The position numbers and the translations under genes are program-made. Shown piece by piece: positions 24,872 through 33,028 of a DNA stretch of 64,000 nucleotides. Numbering within the stretch: position 1 is the stretch's first letter; the number at the start of each line of letters is the position of its first letter. Under the pieces are notes generated by a model. That model was not told where the DNA came from. It worked only from the letters and a program-made list of their open reading frames with translations, and made no database searches. The stretch is from JBOGWA01 sp050693155 (GTDB taxonomy: Bacteria > Actinomycetota > UBA4738 > CALAEC01), in the NCBI GenBank assembly GCA_050693155.1, contig JBOGWA010000128.1:11036-75035 (forward strand), in the 5' to 3' direction.

Positions 24872-25882
24872 ATGCCACTCACGTCCGTTCAGGAACGGAC
24901 GCTCGTCGAGCTCATGGCGAGCAAGGAGGAGCGGCCGGTCTTCTCCGCGGATCTCGCCGATGGCCTCCGATCGACCCTTGAAAAGCGTCTCGCGCCGATC
25001 GCCGAGCGGATCGATGACGGCGACCAGTTGTGGGCGACGAAGGCGCGACTCACCAACCTTCACCTGAGGTGCGAAGGCCTGTTCGCTGCGAACGAGTTCC
25101 GGGAAGGAGAGTTCGAGTACGGCTTCAAGCTCGCGGTCGGGAACGTCACGCACAAAGCCGTTGAGGTCTCGGTCTTCCGCCCAGGTGTCCCCGAAGCCGA
25201 GCTCGTTCAGCGCGCGCTCGAGAAACTACGCCGCGATGACTCACGGTTCGACGAGTACGTCGAACGGCTCGACGATGTGGATCACGCCGAGATCGAGGCC
25301 GAATCGGTGAGACGGACAACACTCTTTCGGGCCACCCTCCCGCCGATCGAGCGTGCGTGGGCGCCCGTGGTCGAGCTGCCGCTCAAGGTGGAGCTGCTCG
25401 ATCGTCGCGTCGTGCTGTACGGGCAGCCGGACATCAGCCTTGGATCACAGGACGAGGAGGATCCGATGCGCGCTCGACGGCTCTTCCTCGAGTTGAAGAC
25501 CGGACAGGACCGGCCCGAGTACGACGAGGACCTCCGCTTCTACGCTCTCTGCGCGACGCTCCGGTTTGGCGTTCCTCCGTTCCGGGTCGCGACCCTTCTG
25601 CTCGACGACGGTACGTGGCGGATACAGGACGTGACGCCCGACCTTCTCGAAGCGGCGGCGCGCCGGGTCGTGGGCTACTTCGAGCGGGCCATCGATCTGG
25701 TGAATGGGGCGGAGCCCGCACTTCGGCCCGGAGCGTGGTGCGCTTGGTGCCCCCGCCGGAACACCTGCCCCGAATCCACAGCGAAGGATCCAGTCGTCGT
25801 CGGGGAGTCTCAGGCCGTGAGATCTTCGCCGGTCAGGGGGGTCCGGGGGGAAAGCTCGCCCCAGACGGATCGCGCGCGTTGA
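24872..25882 (+). CDS. PD-(D/E)XK nuclease-family protein (RecB/Cas4-like)
   Basis: A 336-residue protein from ATG 24872. The C-terminal half has the PD-(D/E)XK order: YGQPDISLG (acidic residue), RRLFLELKTGQ (ExK), then a helix with YDEDLRFYALCATL (the QxxxY-like element). It ends in a cysteine cluster CAWCPRRNTC near 306-315, as in RecB-nuclease/Cas4 proteins that bind an Fe-S cluster, although the fourth N-terminal cysteine (a CEGLF context at about 53) is uncertain. The N-terminal part is all-helical and unfamiliar. There is no helicase, cas gene or other defence gene nearby, so it probably acts in DNA repair. Its last 14 codons run into repeat copy B. Confidence 0.72.
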   Translation: MPLTSVQERTLVELMASKEERPVFSADLADGLRSTLEKRLAPIAERIDDGDQLWATKARLTNLHLRCEGLFAANEFREGEFEYGFKLAVGNVTHKAVEVSVFRPGVPEAELVQRALEKLRRDDSRFDEYVERLDDVDHAEIEAESVRRTTLFRATLPPIERAWAPVVELPLKVELLDRRVVLYGQPDISLGSQDEEDPMRARRLFLELKTGQDRPEYDEDLRFYALCATLRFGVPPFRVATLLLDDGTWRIQDVTPDLLEAAARRVVGYFERAIDLVNGAEPALRPGAWCAWCPRRNTCPESTAKDPVVVGESQAVRSSPVRGVRGESSPQTDRAR

Positions 25883-25907
25883 CGGAAGCGAGCGTCCCAC
25901 CGGTCGG
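25841..25907. repeat. Inverted-repeat element, copy B
   Basis: A G-run (GGGGGG at 25845-25850) is followed by GCTCGC at 25854-25859 and its reverse complement GCGAGC at 25888-25893, then CCACCGGTCGGATG, which runs straight into the hutI ATG. The order G-run, GCTCGC, GCGAGC, C-rich, GGTCGG matches copy C at 53365; the right end matches copy A at 8634. The outer stem is imperfect here. It overlaps the 3' end of the nuclease gene. Confidence 0.45.
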
Positions 25908-27110
25908 ATGAAGGCCGTCGCCTGCTCGACCCTCGTCACCTGCGCGTCTCGCTCCATACCCGTCACTCCGATGGACGAACCCCACGTCATCAACGACGGC
26001 GTGGTGGCGTGGGACGGGGAAACCATCGTCTATGCGGGGCCGGGTGACGGTTTCGACGGAAGCCTCGACGAGACGTACGAGGGATGCACGATCGTTCCCG
26101 GGTTCGTCGACTGTCACACCCATCTCCCGTTCTTCGGCTGGCGCGAGGACGAGTGGGAGGCGCGACTTGCCGGGCAGACGTATCGAGACCTCCAGGGGCG
26201 GGGCGGCGGCATCGCGCGGAGCGCTCGAATGCTCGCCGAGGCCTCCGACGATATGGTGCTCGACTTCTGCAGGCCGCTCATGGCCGAGATGCTGGCGCAC
26301 GGCACCACGGCCCTCGAGATGAAGACGGGCTACGGCCTTTCCGTCGACGCGGAGCTTCGGCAGGCGCGCCTCGCTCGGGCGCTGGCGGACGAAGCCCCTC
26401 AGACGTGCACGGTGACGCTGCTCGCGTGCCACGCCGTGCCCGAGGGCGTCTCGCGCGAGGAGTGGGTCCGGGTCGCCTGCGAGGAGCTCATCCCGAAGGC
26501 CTTGGCCGAAGGTTTCATCGACGCCGTCGATGTCTATGTCGAGGACATCGCGTTCTCGGTCGCAGACCTCGAGCGCGTCGCCGAATCCGCAAGCGAGGCC
26601 GGGCTCCCCCTTCGTTGCCACGCGGAGCAACTGGGCCGAACGGGGTCGGCCGAAGCAGCGTCCAAGCTGGGTGCGAGGAGCGCCGACCACCTGAACAACG
26701 TCGACGCGTCCGGCATTGCCGCCCTCGCTGCGTCCCACACCGTTGGGGTTCTCCTGCCAGCATCGACGTTCTCCCTCCGGATGCGCCCGCCTCCCGTCGC
26801 GGAGCTCATCGAGGCCGGGGTGCACCTCGCCGTCGGCACCGACTTCAATCCCGGGACGTCGCCGGTTCTCTCAATGCCCGAAGCGATCGCAATGGCGTGC
26901 TCGCTCTATGGTCTGGGGCCGAAGCAGGCTCTCACCGGTGCGACGATCAACGGAGCATGGGTTCTCGGTCTTCACGATCGACTCGGGTCCCTCGAGCCGG
27001 GGAAGCGCGCGGATTTCCTCGTCCTCGATGGCGAGGATGTTCGGATGCTTGCCTACCGTCCGGGTCACAACCCCGTTCGCCGCGTCTTCGTCGGTGGGAA
27101 GGCCGCGTAG
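25908..27110 (+). CDS. hutI: Imidazolonepropionase
   Basis: A 400-residue amidohydrolase-superfamily enzyme. PGFVDCHTHLPFFGWREDE carries the HxH metal pair, ALEMKTGYGLSVDAELRQ the conserved HutI loop, LACHAVPEGVSREEW a metal histidine, RCHAEQLG a catalytic histidine, and VGTDFNPGTSP the catalytic Asp. It hydrolyses 4-imidazolone-5-propanoate to N-formimino-L-glutamate, the third step of histidine degradation. It is transcribed convergently to hutG, with five bases between stops, so the hut genes form two facing units. The start ATG directly follows repeat copy B and has no ribosome-binding site; an ATG at 25971 is possible but would lose the first strand. Confidence 0.93.
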   Translation: MKAVACSTLVTCASRSIPVTPMDEPHVINDGVVAWDGETIVYAGPGDGFDGSLDETYEGCTIVPGFVDCHTHLPFFGWREDEWEARLAGQTYRDLQGRGGGIARSARMLAEASDDMVLDFCRPLMAEMLAHGTTALEMKTGYGLSVDAELRQARLARALADEAPQTCTVTLLACHAVPEGVSREEWVRVACEELIPKALAEGFIDAVDVYVEDIAFSVADLERVAESASEAGLPLRCHAEQLGRTGSAEAASKLGARSADHLNNVDASGIAALAASHTVGVLLPASTFSLRMRPPPVAELIEAGVHLAVGTDFNPGTSPVLSMPEAIAMACSLYGLGPKQALTGATINGAWVLGLHDRLGSLEPGKRADFLVLDGEDVRMLAYRPGHNPVRRVFVGGKAA

Positions 27111-27115
27111 GTCTG

Positions 27116-28027
27116 CTAGCTCACGCGATCGGCGAGACCGGAGGAGAACGACAGGAGGCAGGAGGCGGCAGCAAGCGTCGTCGCGTCGGCAACGTCCTTT
27201 GTGGGGTCCATCTCCACCAAATCAAGAGCTCGGACCTTTGGTTCCCTGCCGCAGAGGAACGCGGCCTGACGAAGCTCCCACGGCGTGAGCCCGCCGGGAC
27301 GTGAGCCGGGAGCAGCGGGAGCGAAGACGCGATCGAGGACATCGAGATCCAGATCGACGTAGATCTCATCGCATCGCGCAGATAGCTGCGTGAGCGCTCC
27401 CGCGACGACTGGTTCGATCCCGCCGGAGCGGACGGCGTCGATCGTCACGACCGAGATTCCGGCTTTCTCCGCCACCTCGGCATAGAAGGCGGAGTTGGCG
27501 AACGACTGAATTCCGATCTGGACGATGTTCTCCCCCGGTAGCCCGTCGGCCAGCAGAGCGCGGATCGGGTTGCCGTTGCTGAGTCCGCCCTCGAGGTCAC
27601 GGAGGTCGTGATGGGCGTCGAGTGTCAGCAAGCCGATGCGCCCGAGCGAGTCGCCGACAGCGTGCACTCCCGGCCTCGTGACGCTGTTGTCCCCTCCGAG
27701 GACGGCGACCACATCCGCGCCTTCCAGTGCTTTGCGCAGGCCCTGGCTCAACGGTTCGAGTGCATCCTCGGGTTTCACATCCGCGAGGTCGAGGTCACCG
27801 AGGTCGGTCGCAGCGAGGCGCTGGACGTCCGTTCCGCTTTCGACGTCGAAGGTACTGAACGTATGCAGCACCGCCCGGATCGCTCCCGGCGCCAGGTCGC
27901 AGCGGCCCGGAGTGATCGACGAGAGATGGAGCGGCGCTCCCAGGACGGCGATGCTTTTACTCGGGTTGGGCTCGTGCTTTCCGAGGAGCCAGGTGCTTGC
28001 TCGAGGCCAGTTCGGATCGTCGGGCAA
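27116..28027 (-). CDS. hutG: Formimidoylglutamase (arginase-family)
   Basis: A 303-residue ureohydrolase-fold enzyme, TTG start at 28027 preceded by TAAGG. The dinuclear manganese motifs are GGDNSVTRP, LTLDAHHDLRDLEGG and YVDLDLDVLDRVFAPA, followed by the EMDPTKDVADATTLAA end motif. In a hut locus the expected reaction is hydrolysis of N-formimino-L-glutamate to glutamate and formamide. Agmatinase and arginase share the motifs, but gene context decides. It follows hutU by six bases on the same strand and is the last gene of hutH-hutU-hutG. Confidence 0.9.
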   Translation of the reverse strand: MPDDPNWPRASTWLLGKHEPNPSKSIAVLGAPLHLSSITPGRCDLAPGAIRAVLHTFSTFDVESGTDVQRLAATDLGDLDLADVKPEDALEPLSQGLRKALEGADVVAVLGGDNSVTRPGVHAVGDSLGRIGLLTLDAHHDLRDLEGGLSNGNPIRALLADGLPGENIVQIGIQSFANSAFYAEVAEKAGISVVTIDAVRSGGIEPVVAGALTQLSARCDEIYVDLDLDVLDRVFAPAAPGSRPGGLTPWELRQAAFLCGREPKVRALDLVEMDPTKDVADATTLAAASCLLSFSSGLADRVS

Positions 28028-28033
28028 CAGGCC

Positions 28034-29683
28034 TTAGCCCTCCTTCATCGGCAGGCGGATCCCGCGCTCTCGGGCGACTTCGACGGCGCGGTCGTAGCCG
28101 GCGTCCGCGTGGCGGATCACCCCGAGGCCCGGGTCGCACGTGAGGACCCGCTCGAGACGCTCGGCGGCCTCCTTGGTCCCGTCGGCGACGACGACCATTC
28201 CGGCGTGGATCGAGTACCCGATTCCGACGCCGCCTCCATGGTGCAGTGAGACCCAGTCGGCTCCGGCGGCCGTATTCAGGAGTGCGTTTAGCACCGGCCA
28301 GTCGGCAATCGCGTCGGAACCGTCGGCCATTCCCTCTGTCTCTCGATACGGAGAGGCCACGCTCCCCGCGTCCAGGTGGTCGCGCCCGATCACGATCGGC
28401 GCCGCGAGCTCGCCGGACGCGACCATCTCGTTGAACCTGACCCCGGCTCGGTCGCGTTCGCCGTAGCCGAGCCAGCAGATCCGCGCGGGCAGTCCCTGAT
28501 ACTTGACCCGGTCCTCGGCCATCTGGAGCCAGCGTTGCAGCCGGTCGTTCTCAGGAAATAGCTCGGCGACCGCTCGGTCCGTCGCGATGATGTCGGCGGG
28601 ATCTCCCGAGAGCGCGACCCATCGGAAGGGCCCCCTCCCCTCGCAGAACATGGGACGGATGAACGCGGGGACGAACCCTGGGTAGTCGAAGGCCCGCGTC
28701 GAGCCCCCCTTCTCGGCGCCGGCGCGGAGGTTGTTTCCATAGTCGAAGACGACGGCGCCGGCTTCCTGGAAGCCCAGCATCGCCTCGACCTGGCTCGCCA
28801 TCGACGCGTAAGCGCGATCCGCGTACTCCTCCGGCTTCGTGCGACGGAGCTCGGCGGCCCCGCCGAGCGAGAGGCCTGTCGGGACGTATCCGTCGAGCGG
28901 ATCGTGGGCCGACGTCTGATCGGTGACCACGTCCGGTCGAAAACCGCGCCGCAGAAGCTCCGGGTGGGTCTCCGCGGCGTTTCCAAGGAGGCCGATCGAG
29001 ACTGCTTCTCCCCCGCGCACCCCTTCCTCGACCCACCGGATCGCTTCATCGAGGTCGTCGGTCGAGCGGTCGAGGTAGCCGGTCTTCTGACGTCTTTCGA
29101 TCCGCAGCGGGTCCACCTCGACGACGAGTGCGACGCCTTCGTTCATGGTGACTGCGAGCGGTTGCGCGCCGCCCATGCCGCCGAGGCCCGCGGTCAGGAC
29201 CACCCGACCGCGAAGGCTGCCGCCGAAATGCTGGGACGCGCACTCGGCCAGGGTCTCGTAGGTTCCCTGGAGGATCCCTTGGGTCCCGATGTAGATCCAG
29301 GAGCCCGCCGTCATCTGCCCGTACATCGTGAGCCCGGCATCTTCCAGCTCACGGAACGTCTCCCAGTCGGCCCACTTTGGGACGATCATCGCGTTCGAGA
29401 TGAGGACCCGAGGCGAGGTGGGATGGGTTCGGAAGACCCCGACCGGCTTCCCCGATTGCACGAGGAGCGTTTCGTCTCCCTCGAGGCTCCGGAGCGACGC
29501 CACGATCGCGTCGAACGCCTTCCAGCTGCGGGCCGCCCTCCCGGTTCCTCCGTAGACCACGAGGTCTTCGGGCCGCTCGGCGACCTCGGGGTCGAGGTTG
29601 TTCATGAGCATCCGGAGGGCTGCCTCCTGCGGCCATCCCTCGCACGAGATATCCGGGCCGCGCGGCGCTCGGATCTCTCTCAC
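28034..29683 (-). CDS. hutU: Urocanate hydratase
   Basis: A 549-residue urocanase. The start is GTG 29683, overlapping the hutH TGA (GTGA), and the protein begins VREIRAPRGPDISCEGWPQE as urocanases do. Characteristic blocks are LRMLMNNLDPEVAERPEDLV, YGGTGRAARSW, MYGQMTAGSWIYIGTQGI, GLGGMGGAQPLAVTMN (NAD-binding), and a late CWLGYGERDRAG carrying the NAD-site-region Cys. It adds water to urocanate to give 4-imidazolone-5-propanoate using tightly bound NAD. The open frame extends far upstream through hutH but that part is an antisense-type shadow. Length is standard for the family. Confidence 0.95.
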   Translation of the reverse strand: MREIRAPRGPDISCEGWPQEAALRMLMNNLDPEVAERPEDLVVYGGTGRAARSWKAFDAIVASLRSLEGDETLLVQSGKPVGVFRTHPTSPRVLISNAMIVPKWADWETFRELEDAGLTMYGQMTAGSWIYIGTQGILQGTYETLAECASQHFGGSLRGRVVLTAGLGGMGGAQPLAVTMNEGVALVVEVDPLRIERRQKTGYLDRSTDDLDEAIRWVEEGVRGGEAVSIGLLGNAAETHPELLRRGFRPDVVTDQTSAHDPLDGYVPTGLSLGGAAELRRTKPEEYADRAYASMASQVEAMLGFQEAGAVVFDYGNNLRAGAEKGGSTRAFDYPGFVPAFIRPMFCEGRGPFRWVALSGDPADIIATDRAVAELFPENDRLQRWLQMAEDRVKYQGLPARICWLGYGERDRAGVRFNEMVASGELAAPIVIGRDHLDAGSVASPYRETEGMADGSDAIADWPVLNALLNTAAGADWVSLHHGGGVGIGYSIHAGMVVVADGTKEAAERLERVLTCDPGLGVIRHADAGYDRAVEVARERGIRLPMKEG

Positions 29684-31227
29684 TGGAGCGGACCGGCGGC
29701 CGCCGCGGCGGTGTCCACGAGGGCTCCGGTTCGGACGATCTCGGTCGACTCGGAGATGTCGATGGAGAGGTCGCGGTCTTCCTCCAAAAATGGCACTCGC
29801 TCCCGGAGGGCATTCAGGGCCCCCATGGTCCCCGGGGCCGGCTCCAGCGGCTTCCTGAGGTCGATCGCCTGCGCGGCGCACAGGGCCTCGATCGCGAGGA
29901 TCGTCCCGACCAGTTCGACGACGCGCCGGAGCTTCAGGCCCGCGAGCCAGCCCATGCTCACGTGGTCTTCTTGCGTACCGGACGTCGGGATCGAGTCGAG
30001 GCTCGCCGGCTGCGCGAGCAGCTTGCACTCGGAGACCAGCGCGGCCTGCGTGTACTGAGCGAGCATGTAGCCCGATCCAAGCCCCGGCGTCGTCGAGAGG
30101 AAGGGAGGAAGCCCCCGCGCCGCCCCCGGTCCGAGGAGCCAGAGTGTTCTTCGTTCGGAAATGTTGCCGATTCCGCAGAGGGCGACGGCCATGAAGTCGA
30201 GCGCGTAAGCGAGGGGCTGACCGTGAAAGTTCCCGGTGCTCTCGACGCGACCGTCGGGAAGGACGACAGGATTGTCGACCACGGATTCGAGCTCCCGGGC
30301 GAACACCTCGGCGGCGAAGGCGAGGGTGTCCCGACCCGCTCCGTGCACCTGTGGTGCGCACCGCATCGAGTACGCGTCCTGGACCGCATGCTCGCTCTCG
30401 GAGTGCGAAGCGATGATCGAGCTTCCCTCAAGGAGGCGGCGGATGTTCTCGGCCGACGCGCTCTGTCCGGGGTACGGGCGGAGCAGGTGCAGGTCCTCCG
30501 CGAACGGACCGTCCGTTCCCAGAGCGCCCTCGATCGTCATCGCCGCGGTCACGTCGGCGGTGGAAGCCAGGAGCGCCGCATCGTGGTGAGCAAGCAAGCC
30601 GAGAGCGAGCATCCCGTCGGTCCCGTTTACGAGCGCAAGTCCCTCCTTCGGCTGGAGGCTGAGGGGCTCGAGGCCGGCTCGTTTGAGGGCCGAGTCCGTG
30701 GGTTCTGTTCCGGTACGAGCGTGGAGCACCCGCCCCTCTCCGATCAGGACGAGCGCGATATGGGCGAGCTGGGCGAGATCGCCGCTGGCGCCCACCGAAC
30801 CGCGATCCGGCACGGCCGGGTGGATTCGCTCGTTCAAGAGCTCCACGAACCTCGTGACAACGTCGGGACGCACGCCGGAGAACCCGGCGGCAAGGGTTCG
30901 CGCCCGGAGGAGCATCATCGCCCGGACCACTTCCGCAGGCAGGAGATCTCCTGTTCCGGTCGCGTGGCTTCGGATCAGGTTCTGCTGGAGCCGGTCGAGG
31001 TCGTCGGGATCGATGCGGACGTCGGCGAGAGCCCCCAAACCGGTCGTGAGCCCATAGATCGCCTCGCCGCTCGCCACGTGGTCCTCGACGAGCTTTCGGG
31101 ATCTCCCCATGGAGGGGACAACTTCCGGATCGAGCGAGACGCGCGCGCCGTCTCGAGCCACGGCGAGCACGTCGCCCGCACCCAGCGGTCCGCCGTCGAT
31201 GACCACCTCCGCACGCCGGTCCGCCAT
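29680..31227 (-). CDS. hutH: Histidine ammonia-lyase
   Basis: A 515-residue MIO-containing aromatic amino-acid lyase. Tyr58 lies in AIYGLTTGLG; the self-cyclising Ala-Ser-Gly triad is at 147-149 in GSVGASGDLAQLAH; NGTDGMLALG, QDAYSMRCAPQVHGAGRDTL and NFHGQPLA follow. It removes ammonia from L-histidine to give urocanate, the entry step. It is the first gene of hutHUG. A TAGTCT -10-like hexamer at 31242-31237 lies ten bases before the ATG, giving a near-leaderless transcript. The motif set is that of HAL rather than phenylalanine lyases (His residues present), consistent with the neighbours. Confidence 0.95.
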   Translation of the reverse strand: MADRRAEVVIDGGPLGAGDVLAVARDGARVSLDPEVVPSMGRSRKLVEDHVASGEAIYGLTTGLGALADVRIDPDDLDRLQQNLIRSHATGTGDLLPAEVVRAMMLLRARTLAAGFSGVRPDVVTRFVELLNERIHPAVPDRGSVGASGDLAQLAHIALVLIGEGRVLHARTGTEPTDSALKRAGLEPLSLQPKEGLALVNGTDGMLALGLLAHHDAALLASTADVTAAMTIEGALGTDGPFAEDLHLLRPYPGQSASAENIRRLLEGSSIIASHSESEHAVQDAYSMRCAPQVHGAGRDTLAFAAEVFARELESVVDNPVVLPDGRVESTGNFHGQPLAYALDFMAVALCGIGNISERRTLWLLGPGAARGLPPFLSTTPGLGSGYMLAQYTQAALVSECKLLAQPASLDSIPTSGTQEDHVSMGWLAGLKLRRVVELVGTILAIEALCAAQAIDLRKPLEPAPGTMGALNALRERVPFLEEDRDLSIDISESTEIVRTGALVDTAAAAAGPLQ

Positions 31228-31265
31228 CCTCGGGCGAGACTAGCACCGAGGCGAAGGCACTCGCC

Positions 31266-31295
31266 TTGCCCGAACCGTTCGTAGTGACCTACCCT
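31266..31295 (+). promoter_or_regulatory. Candidate promoter of ccr
   Basis: TTGCCC at 31266-31271 and TACCCT at 31290-31295, spaced 18 bp, lie upstream of a strong AGGAGG at 31312-31317 and the GTG start at 31326. The hexamers are weak matches; the position between the divergent hutH and ccr genes is the main support. Confidence 0.3.
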
Positions 31296-31325
31296 CTGGT
31301 AACCACCCAACAGGAGGACTTCACC

Positions 31326-32573
31326 GTGGCGAAGGACGTGTACGAGATCGGCGAGATCCCTCCCGTCGGAGAGGTCCCGAAGCGAATGGTTGCGCAGGTC
31401 ATCCGGCCCGAGCGCTTCGGTGACCCCAATGATGCCTTCAAGATCGAGGAGATCCAGGTGCCCGAGGTCGGGCCCGACGACGCCCTCGTGCTCGTGATGG
31501 CCGCCGGAGTCAACTACAACAACGTCTGGGCCGCGCTCGGGATCCCGGTGAACGTGTGCGAGGTCCACGGCCGCTACGGGGAGCCCACGGAATTCCACAT
31601 CGGCGGCTCGGACGCGTCGGGAGTCGTTTACGCGGTGGGCGAGAACGTCACGAACGTGAAGGTCGGAGAGCATGTCGTGGTCCATTGCGGCCAGTGGGAC
31701 CTCGACGATCCCACGCTGGCGAATGGGGGAGACCCCATGTTCGGCGACTCCTTCCGGATCTGGGGCTACGAGTCGAACTGGGGGTCATTCGCCCAGTTCA
31801 CGAAGGTCCAGGCTCATCAGTGCCTGCCCAAAGCGGAGCACCTGTCGTGGGAAGCGGCCGCTGCCCCGACGCTCGTGGGCGCGACCGCGTACCGGATGCT
31901 GTTCGGCTGGCCGCCACACACGGTCCAGGACGGGGATGTCGTCCTCGTCTGGGGCGGCGCCGGCGGGCTCGGCTCGATGGCCATCCAGCTCGTGGCGGAC
32001 CGTGGAGGCCGCGCCGTCGCCGTCGTCTCCTCCGAGGACAAGGCCGAGTTCTGCAAGAAGCTGGGCGCGGTCGGCGCGATCAACCGGAAAGACTTCGACC
32101 ACTGGGGGATGCCGCCCCACTGGAGGGACTCGGATGGGTACAAGACGTGGTTCGAAGGCGCGAAGGCGTTCGGCAAGGCATTGTGGGACGCCGTCGGCGA
32201 GAAGGTCTCGCCGAGGATCGTATTCGAGCATCCGGGAGAGGACACCGTTCCGACCTCGGTGTTCGTCTGCGACACGGGCGGGATGGTCGTGATCTGCGCG
32301 GGCACGAGCGGATACAGCGCGGTCGCCGATCTCCGGTACCTCTGGATGCGCCAGAAGAGGTTGCAGGGGAGTCACTTTGCGAACGACGAGCAGTCGAGCG
32401 CGTTCAACCAGCTCGTCGTCGAAGGACGCGTCGACCCCGCTCTCTCGCGGACGTTCTCATTCCATGCGATCCCGGAGGCGCACCAGCTGATGCACGAGAA
32501 CCGCCACCCCGAAGGAAACATGGCGGCGCTCGTGTCGGCTCCAAAGGAAGGTCTCACCGACCTCCCGGGCTAG
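31326..32573 (+). CDS. ccr: Crotonyl-CoA carboxylase/reductase
   Basis: A 415-residue medium-chain reductase of the Ccr family. Start GTG 31326 has AGGAGG eight bases upstream. The N-terminus DVYEIGEIPPVGEVPKRM, VLVMAAGVNYNNVWAALGIP (residues 55-74), GGDPMFGDSFRIWGYES (134-150), the Rossmann loop VWGGAGGLGSMA (208-219), RIVFEHPGEDT and RLQGSHFAN (345-353) are the family's words. The residues I recall as CO2-binding in other Ccr enzymes (Asn, aromatic-Glu pair, His) have counterparts at Asn65/66, Tyr148-Glu149 and His350, so reductive carboxylation of crotonyl-CoA to ethylmalonyl-CoA is expected. It is a key enzyme of the ethylmalonyl-CoA pathway; mutase and epimerase genes are in the same window. 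Confidence 0.92.
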   Translation: MAKDVYEIGEIPPVGEVPKRMVAQVIRPERFGDPNDAFKIEEIQVPEVGPDDALVLVMAAGVNYNNVWAALGIPVNVCEVHGRYGEPTEFHIGGSDASGVVYAVGENVTNVKVGEHVVVHCGQWDLDDPTLANGGDPMFGDSFRIWGYESNWGSFAQFTKVQAHQCLPKAEHLSWEAAAAPTLVGATAYRMLFGWPPHTVQDGDVVLVWGGAGGLGSMAIQLVADRGGRAVAVVSSEDKAEFCKKLGAVGAINRKDFDHWGMPPHWRDSDGYKTWFEGAKAFGKALWDAVGEKVSPRIVFEHPGEDTVPTSVFVCDTGGMVVICAGTSGYSAVADLRYLWMRQKRLQGSHFANDEQSSAFNQLVVEGRVDPALSRTFSFHAIPEAHQLMHENRHPEGNMAALVSAPKEGLTDLPG

Positions 32574-32581
32574 GGGACCGA

Positions 32582-33019
32582 ATGGCGCGGGTCGAGTTCG
32601 ACATCGAGACGAGCGTTACGCCGGAGCGAGTGCTTGAGGGGCTCACAGACTTCACGGAGCGTCGGCCCGACATCTGGCCCGGTCTCAAAAGGGAGATGTA
32701 CGAGGTCCACGAAGTTGGCGACACCTGGGCGGACGTTACGGAAGGAACCGGTGGGTCCGTCTGGGCACGGGAGCGTTACGACTGGGCCTCTCCGGGGAAG
32801 GTCACGTGGACCGTTCAGGAGAGCGGGTTCTGCGCGCCCGGGAGCTTCATCTCGGCCGACGTGACTCCAAGAGACGGTGGCAGCCGGATCCACATCACCT
32901 GGGAACGCACGCCGACGACGCTTCTCGGCAGGATGATTGCGGTCCTCATCGTCCTCACACGTGGGGCGGCCCTAAGGGGTTCCTACGTCAAGGGACTCCG
33001 GAATCTCGAAACCGCCTAG
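32582..33019 (+). CDS. SRPBCC (START/polyketide cyclase-like) domain protein
   Basis: A 145-residue single-domain protein from ATG 32582, nine bases after ccr. The pattern MARVEFDIETSVTPERVLEGLTDF, then RPDIWPGL, YEVHEVGDTWADVTEGTGG, ARERYDWASPGKVTWTVQES, DGGSRIHITWERT and a C-terminal helix is that of the SRPBCC/Bet v 1 fold, which forms a hydrophobic ligand cavity. Function is not known; members bind lipids or aromatic ligands. It is probably cotranscribed with ccr and the flavoprotein downstream (gap nine bases). A hydrophobic run LLGRMIAVLIVLTRGAAL near 120-137 is longer than usual and may touch membrane. Confidence 0.82.
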   Translation: MARVEFDIETSVTPERVLEGLTDFTERRPDIWPGLKREMYEVHEVGDTWADVTEGTGGSVWARERYDWASPGKVTWTVQESGFCAPGSFISADVTPRDGGSRIHITWERTPTTLLGRMIAVLIVLTRGAALRGSYVKGLRNLETA

Positions 33020-33028
33020 CATCTCCTC

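Noticed and set aside
24872..25882. A Cas4 gene as sign of a CRISPR system
   Set aside because: No repeats, cas1/cas2 or other cas genes are visible. The motif set only supports a general PD-(D/E)XK nuclease.
28034..30361. A 775-codon open frame covering hutU and part of hutH
   Set aside because: Only the part from GTG 29683 is urocanase. The upstream part is a shadow of hutH with Arg-rich, non-homologous translation.
29962..31284. Plus-strand frame opposite hutH
   Set aside because: hutH carries the MIO triad and full family sequence; the opposite frame has no recognisable domain.
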